From NCBI GenBank assembly GCA_016716065.1, contig JADJXA010000001.1, forward strand, positions 434,001-498,000: a DNA stretch of 64,000 nucleotides, written 5' to 3'. Under the pieces are notes generated by a model. It did not search any database. It saw only the letters and a program-made list of their open reading frames with translations, and was not told the origin of the DNA. Below, piece by piece: positions 42,300 to 51,661 of the stretch (position 1 is its first letter; every line of letters begins with the position of its first letter). The DNA is from Candidatus Leptovillus gracilis (GTDB lineage: Bacteria > Chloroflexota > Anaerolineae > Promineifilales > Promineifilaceae). The position numbers were made by a program, and so were the translations under genes.

Positions 42300-43438
42300 A
42301 AGTTCCGGTCTCGTGGCGACATGGTCCCAGCTTCCTGCGGGGCATCTGGGGGCGGCTGCGGGGTGTTTCTCCGGCCGACCTGACGGTGCGCGACGCGCTT
42401 CCCTTTACCATTCGGGAAATGTTCATCATCCAACAAGGCTCTGGCTTGCTGTTGGCCCAGGCCCATATTTCTGGCGCAGAAATAACCGATTCGGATCTGA
42501 TCAGCGGCATGTTAACGGCCGTGCGCGATTTTGTCCACGACTCTTTCAGCCCGGTCAACAGCGGTGGCGAAGAACTAAGCGAAATCCAATACGGTCAGAT
42601 GCGCATCCTCATCCAAAGTGGACGTCTCGCTTATGTCGCTGTTGTCATAGATGGCGTCGAGCCACCTGGATTCCGCGCCCAACTGCGCCAGTTGGTAAAC
42701 GACTTAAACGTACAGTACGCCAGACAGTTAAACGCCTACGCTGGCGACCCTGACGAATTACCTCAGTTAGCACCACATTTACAGCAGTTTTCAACGATTA
42801 GCCAGGCAGAAAAGGCGCCAACTGCTTTCACTTCCGCGCAAAAATGGTTCCTCCTGCTCAGCGGCATCGTTGGCCTACTCTTTCTTGGATTCTCGTGCTT
42901 CTATTTGCAGTTTACCATCGCGCTCTATCCCATTGCCTTTCCGTCGCCCACCGCCACCCAAACGCAGACACCAACTAACACGCCCACAGCCTCCCACACG
43001 CCCACCACCACCCCCACGTACACCCCAACAACAACCGCCACGCCGACGGATACGTCCACGCCGACGGCTACGCCCACCGCCACCAACACGGCCACACCCA
43101 CCAACACACCCACCACAACGATGACCCCGACCAACACCCCGACGGCTACCACAACCGGCACGGCGACCCACACGCCAACGCCACCGGCCGCCGAATCTAT
43201 CAGCCCTATTTGGGTGCGGGCAGGCCCCAGCCTGGATGCAGAGCGTATTGTGGCATTAGAATTTGAAACGCCGATGATCTTGATTTCTGTTTCAGGCCCC
43301 TGGGCTGAGGTACAATGGGTATCAAACTTACCCTGGCTGCCTGGCACACAACGCGGCTGGGTTCCATATAGCTGGATTGCGTTAAGGGGAGATGTGGTTC
43401 CGGTAACGGCTACTTATACCCCCACACCACAAAGATAA
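42300..43438 (+). pseudogene. 3' part of the disrupted OmpA-like membrane protein gene
   Basis: The open frame reads GRLRGVSPADLTVRDALPFT, then IREMFIIQQGSGLLLAQAHI, DSDLISGMLTAVRDFVHDSF and ILIQSGRLAYVAVVIDG, the conserved cytosolic domain of the Chloroflexota OmpA-like family. One membrane helix (WFLLLSGIVGLLFLGFSCFY) follows, then about 85 residues of Thr/Pro-rich repeat. A C-terminal SH3-like domain (IWVRAGPSLDAERIVALEFE) sits where an OmpA domain might be expected. An ATG at 42386 could start a shorter independent product. Read together with 40461-40985 the original protein would have been about 650-700 residues. Confidence 0.65.
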
Positions 43439-43467
43439 TATGGAATGAAAATTACATAACATACGGA

Positions 43468-43501
43468 AGATTGGACAAATCTCAGAAGATTTGTCCAATC
43501 T
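43468..43501. repeat. AGATTGGAC hairpin, copy 2
   Basis: AGATTGGACAAATCT and AGATTTGTCCAATCT form a perfect 15-bp stem with loop CAGA, 30 bases downstream of the OmpA-like gene. Confidence 0.75.
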
Positions 43502-43550
43502 AATTCAATCGTCTCTGCGATTTTCTCTGGGGAACCATGGCGAATAGATC

Positions 43551-44057
43551 ATGAAAGTTTTGCAAAAAAAGGTATGTTTATTGGGGGATTTTGCCGTGGG
43601 CAAAACAAGTCTGGTGCGCCAATTTGTGGAAGGTCGTTTTGATGACCGCTATTTGAGTACCATCGGCGTTAAGGTCTCGCGCAAAACGCTGCTGCGCCCA
43701 GATTTCCAACTGAATTTGCTTATCTGGGACCTGGTCGGTGGCAATGAGCTTTCCTATTCGGAGGCAAGTTACATGGTGGCTGCGGCCGGCGCCCTGATCG
43801 TCTGCGATTTAACCAGAGCCAACACGCTGGACGCCCTGACACGTTATGCCAATCAGGTGCGGACTATCAATCCGAATGTTAGCCTGGTTTTTTTAGGCAA
43901 CAAAGTGGACCTGATCGAACAACGGGCCATTACAGAGGAACAGTTAACGGCCGTAACCAGCGACCTCAGAGCCAGTTATTTTCTCACCAGCGCTAAAACC
44001 GGCGAAAACGTTGAAGCCGCCTTTACCCAACTTGCGCGCCTTGTCGAAGCAGGCTAA
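43551..44057 (+). CDS. Ras/Rab-like small GTPase
   Basis: A 168-residue GTPase closer in layout to eukaryotic Rab/Ras than to MglA. G1 is GDFAVGKTS (12-20), switch I is YLSTIGVKVSRK with Thr37, G3 is WDLVGG (59-64), G4 is NKVD (117-120) and G5 is TSAK. In G3 the residue equivalent to Ras Gln61 is Gly64, which in Ras strongly lowers GTP hydrolysis. There is no C-terminal lipidation motif. It lies between the OmpA-like gene and a histidine kinase that starts 40 bases downstream, so the three may act together. Confidence 0.9.
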   Translation: MKVLQKKVCLLGDFAVGKTSLVRQFVEGRFDDRYLSTIGVKVSRKTLLRPDFQLNLLIWDLVGGNELSYSEASYMVAAAGALIVCDLTRANTLDALTRYANQVRTINPNVSLVFLGNKVDLIEQRAITEEQLTAVTSDLRASYFLTSAKTGENVEAAFTQLARLVEAG

Positions 44058-44097
44058 CCGCCTGGTAAAGCCTTGTTGATTGCCAAAGGAGAAGTTC

Positions 44098-45291
44098 ATG
44101 ACTGTGCCGCCCATCAATCTCAGCTCTATTATGCTGGCCGCGCAGGTGACCAAAGTGCTCAACGTGATTCACCGCGTGGCTTATGCACTCCTTTCGCCGG
44201 AACGTCGGCTGGTTTATGCCTCCCCAAATTTCGAGACAGTAGTAAGCGCGCCAGACCAGCAGCTTACAAACCAGCTCATTGAAGACGTGATGTGGGAGTT
44301 TGTCGGGGCTGAAGACAGTCTCGCAGCCATTTTCGCGGGACGCTTGCCTTTCCTGGCTTTTGAACGTGTCAATCGGGTGATGCCAGACGGCCGTATCCTT
44401 TACCTGGACATCAATGTCACCCGCGTCAACAGCCTGGAACTCGCTCCCGGACTCCTGGTTATCGTCGAAGACGTAACCGATCAGGCGCAAATGGAACAAC
44501 GCCTGGTTCAAAACCGAAACGAACTGTATCTAATCAAAGAGCAGCTTTCCCAGGCTAACCTGGAACTGCACCAGCTAAACCAATTGAAGTCCTTGTTTTT
44601 GTCTATGGCGGCGCATGACTTGCGCACACCACTCACCGCCATCCACGCCTGCAGCGATTTAATTTTACGCCTGCTGCCGGAAAACGCCCCCGCTAATTTA
44701 TTCAGGTACACCAACATTATCGAAAAGCAAGCTGTGCGCATGGATTTGCTGATTAACGACTTTTTAGACCTGCACTTGTTGGAACAGGGTAAATTACACC
44801 TGAGGTTGCGGCCGGTGAACCTGAACGTTGTGGTCGCCCAGGTGGTCAATATGTTGGCCTATCAGGCCGAAAAGCGCCAGCACACCCTGGTTTTAAACAC
44901 CGCTCCCGACGACATTGTGCTGGCGTTGGACGAAAATCGGCTGCAACAAATCCTGTACAACCTCGTCAGCAATGCCATCAAATACACCCCAACCGAAGGG
45001 ACCATCACCATCAGCACGTGGACAGAAGAAGAAACGGCCGTCATTCAAATAGCCGATAACGGACAGGGCATGACAGAAGAACAGCAGGCCTCGGCCTTTA
45101 AGCTCTACTACCGCGCCGACAATGCCGATAATATGGCGCCTACCGGCTGGGGACTTGGCCTTTACATTGTCAAGATGCTTACCGAAGCGCATGGCGGCCA
45201 GGTTTCCCTGACCAGTCAGCCGGATGAGGGCAGCACGTTCTGCGTTTCCTTGCCAATGCGCGTCGGCAACGCATCAAACGACGAAGCCTGA
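44098..45291 (+). CDS. Soluble PAS sensor histidine kinase (orphan)
   Basis: A 397-residue cytosolic kinase. It has an N-terminal PAS-like domain (residues about 15-130), a coiled-coil linker, HisKA with the H box AAHDLRTPLTAI, and a HATPase domain with N box NLVSNAIKYTP, G1 DNGQGM and G2 GWGLGLYIV. ATG 44098 follows AAAGGAG; a TTG at 44080 is less likely. There is no response regulator nearby. Its position directly after the GTPase suggests that the GTPase-OmpA-like pair may be its input. Confidence 0.92.
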   Translation: MTVPPINLSSIMLAAQVTKVLNVIHRVAYALLSPERRLVYASPNFETVVSAPDQQLTNQLIEDVMWEFVGAEDSLAAIFAGRLPFLAFERVNRVMPDGRILYLDINVTRVNSLELAPGLLVIVEDVTDQAQMEQRLVQNRNELYLIKEQLSQANLELHQLNQLKSLFLSMAAHDLRTPLTAIHACSDLILRLLPENAPANLFRYTNIIEKQAVRMDLLINDFLDLHLLEQGKLHLRLRPVNLNVVVAQVVNMLAYQAEKRQHTLVLNTAPDDIVLALDENRLQQILYNLVSNAIKYTPTEGTITISTWTEEETAVIQIADNGQGMTEEQQASAFKLYYRADNADNMAPTGWGLGLYIVKMLTEAHGGQVSLTSQPDEGSTFCVSLPMRVGNASNDEA

Positions 45292-45317
45292 TCACAAAGA
45301 CCGACCGTTTCCAATCG

Positions 45318-47267
45318 TTAATCGTCAATCGCCAATCGCGGATTGGCCCAATAGGCGGTGTGGGGGGAGGACACGGCCGTTTCCAACCTTACCACCACCG
45401 ATTCCCCCCCATACCCGGCCAGCGAGGCCATCACCTCGGCCCACCCCTGCTCCGGCGAGAACAGACCCTCGGCCAGCGTCACCACCTCCGCATTGGCGCG
45501 GATGAGGCGGACGCGGAACGGGGTTGCGCCGGGAGCGTCGCTGCGAAACGCCAGGCGCAAATCGCTGCCGGCCGGGACCTGCGGCACAACATACATCACC
45601 GACAGCCAGCCCGCTGTTTCCGCCACGGGCGCAACTTTTACCGTAAAGCGGCGCTCGCCGCCCGCTTCGACAATGGCAAAACTCGTCTCCGCCGCTGCCG
45701 TCGCCAGGTCTACTACCTGCCCGGCCTCATCCACCACATCCAGACGCGGCGTATTACTCCAGAGGAAAATGGTTTCATCGCTTAACTGCAATTCAGGCAT
45801 CAGGTTAAACACCCGGCCGGCCTCATAATCGAACACGTAAAAATCGCGGGTAGCCCGACCATGAAGCTGCAACTGCGCAAAACTACCGACCGGCTGGGGC
45901 AGACGCGCCGACAGATCGTACCAGACCTCGGTGACGGCGCGGAAAAATTGGGGGGTGATGGGGAAGCGGTTGGCAAAGACGTGGGTCTGGGGGCCAACGG
46001 CCGGTAAGATAGCTTTTAGCTGCTGTTCGGCGGCCGCGTCGCGTTCAGCCCGCCCCAGCCAGGCCTGCTGCGTCTTGCGGATGGCGCTGATGTGCGCCAG
46101 CAAAATCACGCCCATCACCACGGCAATTGCCAACCCCAGGCGCGACACGCGCCACTTGCCCAGGCGCAGTTTGGCCGGGCTGGCCGCCAACAGCAGGTCA
46201 AACGTCGCGCCGACGGCCCAGGCGAAGCCAATGACCCCATTGTAAAAATGGCGTCCGGCAAAAAGATTGGGCTTTTGCGCCCACAAGGCGGCGTAAATGA
46301 GCGCCAGATGGAGCAGCAGCCACAGCAGCCCTAAGCGCACAACCCGGTTGCCCGCCCAGGCCCAGGCGCCCAACAGCAGCAAGATGCCCAGGCTAAAAAG
46401 CAGGCTGTTGGCCATGATGTTGCTTTCCCAGGGGAACTGCATGGTGTAGGTAACGGCCGTATCGCTGATAAACCGGCTGATTTGCGCCGGCGACAACAAA
46501 GCCAGCCACTGCGTATCCGCCGTCTGGCTGATGTCTATGGTCAGGTTGGGGCGGGTGAACTGGATGATGACCACGACGGCCGTTAAGCCGACCATCAGCG
46601 CCAGGGTGGCCAGGTGAAGGGGTGGCTGGGTGATGGAATGACGGGATGGGCGAGGTTGATTGGGGGCAAAATAGGCGACAAACAGGAAGAAGATGGGCAG
46701 CAGGATAGCTTCCTCATGGCTGAACAGCGCCAGCAAGAAAAAAAGAAAAGTCAGCGCCAGGTGACGTGATCGAGAGCGGTGCAGGTACTCCAGGTAAAAG
46801 CTGAGACTGAGCAGGGAAAACACGGCCGTCATCACAATCGCCACGCTGCTAACCCAGGCCACCACGTCCACATAATGGCCGTGAATGGCAAACAGAGCGG
46901 TGGCGCAGGCGGCGGCAAACGGCCGTATGCCCCACTGCCGCGCCGTCCGGTACACCAGCGCCGTCGCCAGGGCGTGCCACAACACCATCTGCCAGTAAAA
47001 CGCCGCCGGATTCAGGCCAAACAGCAACCGATTGGCTAGAAACCACACATTTTGCAGCGGACGGTAATACCAGCCCAGAGTAGTGGGGTTAAAGAGTTGG
47101 TAAGCGGTGAACGGCCGCTGCACAAAATCCAAAATATAGCCCAACTGCACATAATCATCGCCCACCCAGGCGCGGGCATACGGTGGAAAATAAACGCCGA
47201 CCACCGCCAAAATCAGCCCCAGTATAAAAATTTGCGCAAACTGAGAGTTGTTCCGTATCCGCATCAT
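45318..47267 (-). CDS. GT-C-like polytopic membrane protein
   Basis: A 649-residue membrane protein with about 11-12 helices in residues 10-410 and a soluble beta-rich C-terminal third. The first loop carries WVGDDYVQL, an acidic motif placed as in GT-C glycosyltransferases, followed by WYYRPLQNVWF. The family is not identified beyond that; sugar transfer to a lipid-linked or protein acceptor is an inference. The TTG at 47297 is in frame, but ATG 47267 or 47264 is preferred. Confidence 0.65.
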   Translation of the reverse strand: MMRIRNNSQFAQIFILGLILAVVGVYFPPYARAWVGDDYVQLGYILDFVQRPFTAYQLFNPTTLGWYYRPLQNVWFLANRLLFGLNPAAFYWQMVLWHALATALVYRTARQWGIRPFAAACATALFAIHGHYVDVVAWVSSVAIVMTAVFSLLSLSFYLEYLHRSRSRHLALTFLFFLLALFSHEEAILLPIFFLFVAYFAPNQPRPSRHSITQPPLHLATLALMVGLTAVVVIIQFTRPNLTIDISQTADTQWLALLSPAQISRFISDTAVTYTMQFPWESNIMANSLLFSLGILLLLGAWAWAGNRVVRLGLLWLLLHLALIYAALWAQKPNLFAGRHFYNGVIGFAWAVGATFDLLLAASPAKLRLGKWRVSRLGLAIAVVMGVILLAHISAIRKTQQAWLGRAERDAAAEQQLKAILPAVGPQTHVFANRFPITPQFFRAVTEVWYDLSARLPQPVGSFAQLQLHGRATRDFYVFDYEAGRVFNLMPELQLSDETIFLWSNTPRLDVVDEAGQVVDLATAAAETSFAIVEAGGERRFTVKVAPVAETAGWLSVMYVVPQVPAGSDLRLAFRSDAPGATPFRVRLIRANAEVVTLAEGLFSPEQGWAEVMASLAGYGGESVVVRLETAVSSPHTAYWANPRLAIDD

Positions 47268-47310
47268 CTGCGGTATTATCCCCAAATGAGTAGTCAATAG
47301 CCAATTGACG

Positions 47311-47370
47311 ATTGACGATTGGTCCTGAGCATGCCGAAGGATTGACGATTGGTCCTGAGCTTGCCGAAGG
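47311..47370. repeat. Two tandem 30-bp repeats
   Basis: Units 47311-47340 and 47341-47370 (ATTGACGATTGGTCCTGAGC plus ATGCCGAAGG or TTGCCGAAGG) differ at one base. They are flanked by more ATTGACGATTGACG words in the gap between divergent genes. Confidence 0.85.
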
Positions 47371-47406
47371 ATTGACCATTAGCCTTTGACGATTGACGGA
47401 GGTTCC

Positions 47407-49440
47407 ATGCCCAACCGTTTAGCCCAAGAAACAAGCCCTTACCTGCGCCAGCACGCCGACAACCCGGTAGACTGGTATCCCTGGGGCGCGGAAGCCCTGG
47501 CCGCCGCCCAGGAACAAGACAAACCCATTTTGCTCTCCATCGGCTATGCCGCCTGCCATTGGTGCCACGTGATGGCCCACGAATCATTTGAGGATGAAGA
47601 GACGGCCGTCTTCATGAACGCCCACTTCATCAATATCAAAGTAGACCGCGAAGAACGCCCCGACCTGGACAGCATTTACATGAACGCCGTCGTCGCCCTC
47701 ACCGGGCAGGGCGGTTGGCCGATGACGGTGGCCCTGATGCCAGACGGCCGTCCCTTCTTTGGCGGAACCTACTTTCCCCCTACCCCGCGCTACGGTATGC
47801 CCAGTTTCCGCCAGGTATTGGCCAGTCTGCACGACGCCTGGCAAACCCGCCGCGCCGACATCGCCCAAAACGCCACCCAGATCAGCCAACACCTCAGCCG
47901 CGACATCGCCCTGGACCAAACCGGCGCGCTGCCCGACGAAACCCTCTTTACCGACGCGCTGGGCGGGCTGCTGCGCGCCTTCGATTCTGACCTGGGCGGT
48001 TTTGGCCGCGCTCCCAAATTCCCACCCTCCATGAGCCTGGAATTTCTGCTGCGCATGGCCGTGCGGCGTGGCGACGCAATGGCCCGGCACATGGCTGAAC
48101 ACACCCTGCAAAAAATGGCCGGCGGCGGCATGTACGATCAGCTTGGCGGTGGCTTCGCCCGCTACGCCACCGACGCCAAATGGCTGGTCCCCCACTTCGA
48201 GAAAATGCTCTACGACAACGCCCTGTTGGCCCGCGTTTACCTGCACGCCTATCAGGTGACGGGCAAGCCGCTCTACCGGCGCATCGCCGAGGAGACGCTG
48301 GACTTTGCCCAGCGCGAACTGCGCCACGAATCCGGCGGCTTTTACAGCAGCTACGACGCCGACAGCGAAGGTGAAGAAGGCAAATTTTACGTCTGGTCGG
48401 CGGCCGAAATCCGCCAGGTGTTGGGCGGCGAGTCGCCGTTGTTCATGCTGGCCTACGACGTGACCGACCAGGGGAATTGGGAAGGCGCCAACATCCTCAA
48501 CCTGCCCCGCGAACTGGCAGAAGTAGCCGATATGGTCAATCTACCGCTAGAAGTGGTGGCGGCGCGCCTGGCAGCCGCCCGCCAGACGCTTTACGCCGTC
48601 CGGGCGCAGCGGGTCTGGCCAGGGCTGGACGACAAGGTATTGACCGCCTGGAACGGCCTGATGCTGGCCGCTTTCGCCGAGGCCGGCCGCATCCTGGACC
48701 GTTCAGACTACACGCAAACGGCCGTGCAAAACGCCGAATTTATCTACGACAACCTGCGCGCCGGAAACGGCCGTCTGCTGCGCACCTGGAAAGCCGGGTC
48801 AGCCGCCAAATACAACGGCTACCTGGAAGATTACGCCTACCTGGCCGACGGCCTGCTGGCGCTTTACCAGACCACCTTCGACGGCCGTTGGTTCCAATGG
48901 GCCAGGCAGTTGGGCGACCTGATATTGGCCCACTTTCAGGACGAGGCCAACAGCGGCTTCTTTGATACGTCCGACGACCATGAGGCGCTGATCCAACGTC
49001 CCAAAGATGTGCAAGACAACGCCACACCCAGCGGGGGCGCCATGGCCGCCCAGGTGCTGCTGCGGCTGAGTTTATACACGGGAGACGGCCGTTACTGGGA
49101 CACAGCCGCCGCCGCCATCGCCCCACTCTACGACGCCCTGGCCCGCTACCCCACCGGCTTCGCCCACTGGCTCTGCGCTGCCGACATGCTCGATGGTGAT
49201 CCGCAAGAGGTCGCCATCGTCGGCGACCTGACGGCTGGCGATACCCGCGCTTTGCTGCGCGTGGCGCAAGCCGCCTACCGGCCCAACATCATCGTGGCGG
49301 CCGGCGCCAGCAGCCCCACCGTGCCGCTGCTGGCGGCGCGGCCGCAGCTAGACGGCCGGGCCACCGCCTATGTCTGCCGCCACTTCATCTGCCAACATCC
49401 CGTCACCGACCCGGCAGCCCTCGCGGCCCAATTGGGGTAG
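47407..49440 (+). CDS. DUF255 thioredoxin-domain protein (YyaL/SPATA20-like)
   Basis: A 677-residue protein. The N-terminal thioredoxin-like domain has the family signature NRLAQETSPYLRQHADNPVD, then CHWCHVMAHESFED and KVDREERPDLD. The rest is an (alpha/alpha)6-barrel like N-acylglucosamine epimerases (DQLGGGFARYATDAKWLVPH, FEKMLYDNALL, KVLTAWNGLMLAAFAEAGR). Its reaction is not established. ATG 47407 has GGAGG five bases upstream. Length is normal. Confidence 0.93.
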   Translation: MPNRLAQETSPYLRQHADNPVDWYPWGAEALAAAQEQDKPILLSIGYAACHWCHVMAHESFEDEETAVFMNAHFINIKVDREERPDLDSIYMNAVVALTGQGGWPMTVALMPDGRPFFGGTYFPPTPRYGMPSFRQVLASLHDAWQTRRADIAQNATQISQHLSRDIALDQTGALPDETLFTDALGGLLRAFDSDLGGFGRAPKFPPSMSLEFLLRMAVRRGDAMARHMAEHTLQKMAGGGMYDQLGGGFARYATDAKWLVPHFEKMLYDNALLARVYLHAYQVTGKPLYRRIAEETLDFAQRELRHESGGFYSSYDADSEGEEGKFYVWSAAEIRQVLGGESPLFMLAYDVTDQGNWEGANILNLPRELAEVADMVNLPLEVVAARLAAARQTLYAVRAQRVWPGLDDKVLTAWNGLMLAAFAEAGRILDRSDYTQTAVQNAEFIYDNLRAGNGRLLRTWKAGSAAKYNGYLEDYAYLADGLLALYQTTFDGRWFQWARQLGDLILAHFQDEANSGFFDTSDDHEALIQRPKDVQDNATPSGGAMAAQVLLRLSLYTGDGRYWDTAAAAIAPLYDALARYPTGFAHWLCAADMLDGDPQEVAIVGDLTAGDTRALLRVAQAAYRPNIIVAAGASSPTVPLLAARPQLDGRATAYVCRHFICQHPVTDPAALAAQLG

Positions 49441-49445
49441 GCGGG

Positions 49446-49545
49446 GTTCAGTATTCAGTTTTCAGTTTTCAGTTTTCAGTATTCAGTGGTCAGTGGTCCG
49501 GCCTGAACACTGGTTACTGAACACTGAACACTGGCTGTTGAACAC
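49446..49545. repeat. Short-word intergenic repeats
   Basis: Tandem TTCAGTTTTCAG units are followed by CAGTGGTCAGTGG and GAACACTGAACACTGG. They fill most of the 160-base gap; a GAACACTGAACACTGGACAC relative occurs at about 37690. Confidence 0.6.
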
Positions 49546-49602
49546 TTTCACTTGTTGCTTCTCCCTGGCTGCCTTACAATTGAGCGGGTAAGAGGAGGCA
49601 GT

Positions 49603-49950
49603 ATGGAACCGATTTATCGCAGTGATGGGGCCTGGGTGGCCGTCTATTACCAGGGCAATCTGTTTAACGCCGATGGCGAGTGGTTGGGGTTTGTACAAGG
49701 ACGCGATGTCTACGACAGTAACGGCGTCTACCTCGGCTTTTTCAGCAACGACCGGCGGCTGCTGCGGCAGCGTCGGCCGCCAGAAAAACCCCGCCTGCAA
49801 CCACCACCGCGCCCGGAACGGCCGTCTCTCCCCTCCAACGTCCCCTTATCACCCATGCTGCGCGCCCTGCCTTATAGTTATATTGATATGTTTGAAGAAT
49901 ATACCGACCAACTCATGTTCGTGTCGGACACACGCCCAGATATGGATTAG
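49603..49950 (+). CDS. 4-fold beta flower-type small protein
   Basis: A 115-residue protein. Residues 1-60 hold four short repeats (IYRSDGAWVAVYYQGN, LFNADGEWLGFVQG, VYDSNGVYLGFFSN) like the 4-fold beta flower domain. A Pro/Arg-rich linker and an acidic C-terminus follow. AGAGGAGG lies before ATG 49603. The role is unknown. A perfect hairpin starts 2 bases after the stop. Confidence 0.7.
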   Translation: MEPIYRSDGAWVAVYYQGNLFNADGEWLGFVQGRDVYDSNGVYLGFFSNDRRLLRQRRPPEKPRLQPPPRPERPSLPSNVPLSPMLRALPYSYIDMFEEYTDQLMFVSDTRPDMD

Positions 49951-49952
49951 GA

Positions 49953-49986
49953 AGATTGGACAAATCTTCTGAGATTTGTCCAATCT
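49953..49986. repeat. AGATTGGAC hairpin, copy 3
   Basis: AGATTGGACAAATCT-TCTG-AGATTTGTCCAATCT is a perfect 15-bp hairpin with the same arms as copy 2 and a different loop. It starts 2 bases after a stop codon. Confidence 0.8.
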
Positions 49987-50016
49987 CAACGTGTAAATTA
50001 TTCACATCTCGTCCTT

Positions 50017-50481
50017 ATGGAAGCTCGAACCGTTCAACAATCCCGCGTCACCTTAACCCAGTTGATGGGACCAACCGACGCCAATACCCTGGGCAACGTA
50101 CATGGCGGCCATATCATGAAGCTGTGCGATGAAGCTGGGGGCATGGCGGCCATCCGCCATGCCCGCCGTCCCGTTGTCACCGTCACAGTAGATTCCATGA
50201 CCTTTTTGTCGCCGGTCCACATCGGCAATTTACTCACCGTGCAGGCCGAAGTAACCTGGGTGGGGCACACATCTATGGAAACCCGCGTGGTGGTAACGGC
50301 CGAAAACGTGTTAACCGGCCAGACAACCCATACCAACACCGCCTTTTTTGTCTACGTGGCGCTGGATGAAGACGGCCGTCCCGCCCCCGTGCCACCCATC
50401 ATCTGCGAAACCGATGAAGAAACCGACCGGCTGCGCCACGCCGAGGAACGGCGGCAGGCCCGCCTGAAACAGCGGCGCTAA
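50017..50481 (+). CDS. Acyl-CoA thioesterase (hotdog fold, YciA/BACH-like)
   Basis: Hydrolyses acyl-CoA to free acid and CoA. The 154-residue protein has TDANTLGNVHGGHIMKLCDE, where Asn and the acidic residue are catalytic in the family. VTVDSMTFLSPVHIGNLLTV and TSMETRVVV complete the single hotdog domain. A basic tail (RHAEERRQARLKQRR) ends the protein. It is probably a hexamer, as in relatives. Confidence 0.9.
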   Translation: MEARTVQQSRVTLTQLMGPTDANTLGNVHGGHIMKLCDEAGGMAAIRHARRPVVTVTVDSMTFLSPVHIGNLLTVQAEVTWVGHTSMETRVVVTAENVLTGQTTHTNTAFFVYVALDEDGRPAPVPPIICETDEETDRLRHAEERRQARLKQRR

Positions 50482-50521
50482 ATTCGCCCATCCTTCGCCA
50501 ATCGTCAATCGTCAATCGCCC

Positions 50522-51661
50522 ATGACTAAATCTCGCTCACGACTGCTCGATCTGCTCCTACAATCGCCAGCCCACCGCATTGTCAGCCTGCCCGACGAAG
50601 ATTACGGTCTGGCGGATGTTGAACCATTCCCTTTCCTGGCCATTGTCGGCCAGGAAGAGATGAAGCTGGCGCTCGTCCTGGCGGTGATTAACCCGCGGGT
50701 GGGCGGCGTGCTGCTGATTGGGCCGCGCGGCACGGCCAAAACAACGGCCGCTCGTTCGCTGACCGATTTGCTGCCCCAGGTGCAGCGCAGCCTGTGCGTC
50801 TACGGCTGCACCGAAGCGCTGCTGGACGAAGGCGGCATGGATGCCATCTGCGACGATTGCCGCCAGAAGGTGGGCTACGGCGAGCCGCTGACTATAGAAG
50901 ACAGGGTGCGCATTCTGGAACTGCCCCTCAACGCCCGATTAGAAGACGTGGTCGGCGGCATCAACGAGCGCGTCGCTCTGGAGCAGCAGCGCGTGCGCCT
51001 GGAACGAGGCATTTTGGGCCACGCCGACGGCCATATCCTTTACATTGACGAAGTGAACCTGCTGCCAGACGAAATCACCGACGCCATTTTGGATGCGGCG
51101 GCACAGGGGCACTACACCGTGCGCCGCGGCCCGCTGAAGCTAAAATACCGCTCGCGCTTTTTGTTGATTGGCTCAATGAACCCGGAGGAGGGACGGCTGC
51201 GGCCGCAGTTGATGGACCGGTTTGGCCTGCGGGCGGTGGTGGGCGGCCTGACCGATGTGGCATTACGCTACCGGGCATATGAACAGGCCATCGCCTACCA
51301 GCACAACCCGGAAACATTTGCCGCGCTGTACGCCGATGGCACGTTGGCGCTGGCCGCCGAAATACAGCAGGCGCGCCAGCTTTTGCCCCAGGTGACCATT
51401 GGCGACGCGGCGCGGATATTGGGTGTACACATGGTGCAAAGCCTGCACATTGCCTCTAACCGGGCAGAAATCACGCTGTTTGAGGCAGCGCGGGCTTACG
51501 CGGCGGCCGACGCGCGGACGGAGGTGCTGCCGACCGACATTCAGGCGGTGGCAATGCTGGCGCTGCGCCAGCGGCAAAGTCCGGCCTTGGAGCAGTTTTT
51601 CGCCGAACAGAACCAGGAAGATGCGCTGTTGACGGCCGTTTTTGCCCAACACCAACCATGA
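50522..51661 (+). CDS. ChlI/BchI-like AAA+ ATPase
   Basis: A 379-residue AAA+ protein of the magnesium-chelatase I-subunit family. Walker A is LLIGPRGTAKTTAARSL, Walker B is GHILYIDEVNLLPDEI, and GSMNPEEGRLRPQLMDRFGL is the sensor region. An insert contains CVYGC and CDDC, a possible zinc knuckle found in many non-phototrophic homologues. There is no ChlD/ChlH or VWA partner next door; the next gene, overlapping by 4 bases, encodes a membrane protein. A role as a MoxR-like chaperone or in metal insertion is more likely than chlorophyll synthesis. Confidence 0.88.
   Translation: MTKSRSRLLDLLLQSPAHRIVSLPDEDYGLADVEPFPFLAIVGQEEMKLALVLAVINPRVGGVLLIGPRGTAKTTAARSLTDLLPQVQRSLCVYGCTEALLDEGGMDAICDDCRQKVGYGEPLTIEDRVRILELPLNARLEDVVGGINERVALEQQRVRLERGILGHADGHILYIDEVNLLPDEITDAILDAAAQGHYTVRRGPLKLKYRSRFLLIGSMNPEEGRLRPQLMDRFGLRAVVGGLTDVALRYRAYEQAIAYQHNPETFAALYADGTLALAAEIQQARQLLPQVTIGDAARILGVHMVQSLHIASNRAEITLFEAARAYAAADARTEVLPTDIQAVAMLALRQRQSPALEQFFAEQNQEDALLTAVFAQHQP

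Noticed and set aside
47311..47370. Two tandem 30-bp repeats as a CRISPR array
   Set aside because: Only two directly abutting units with no spacers and no cas genes nearby.
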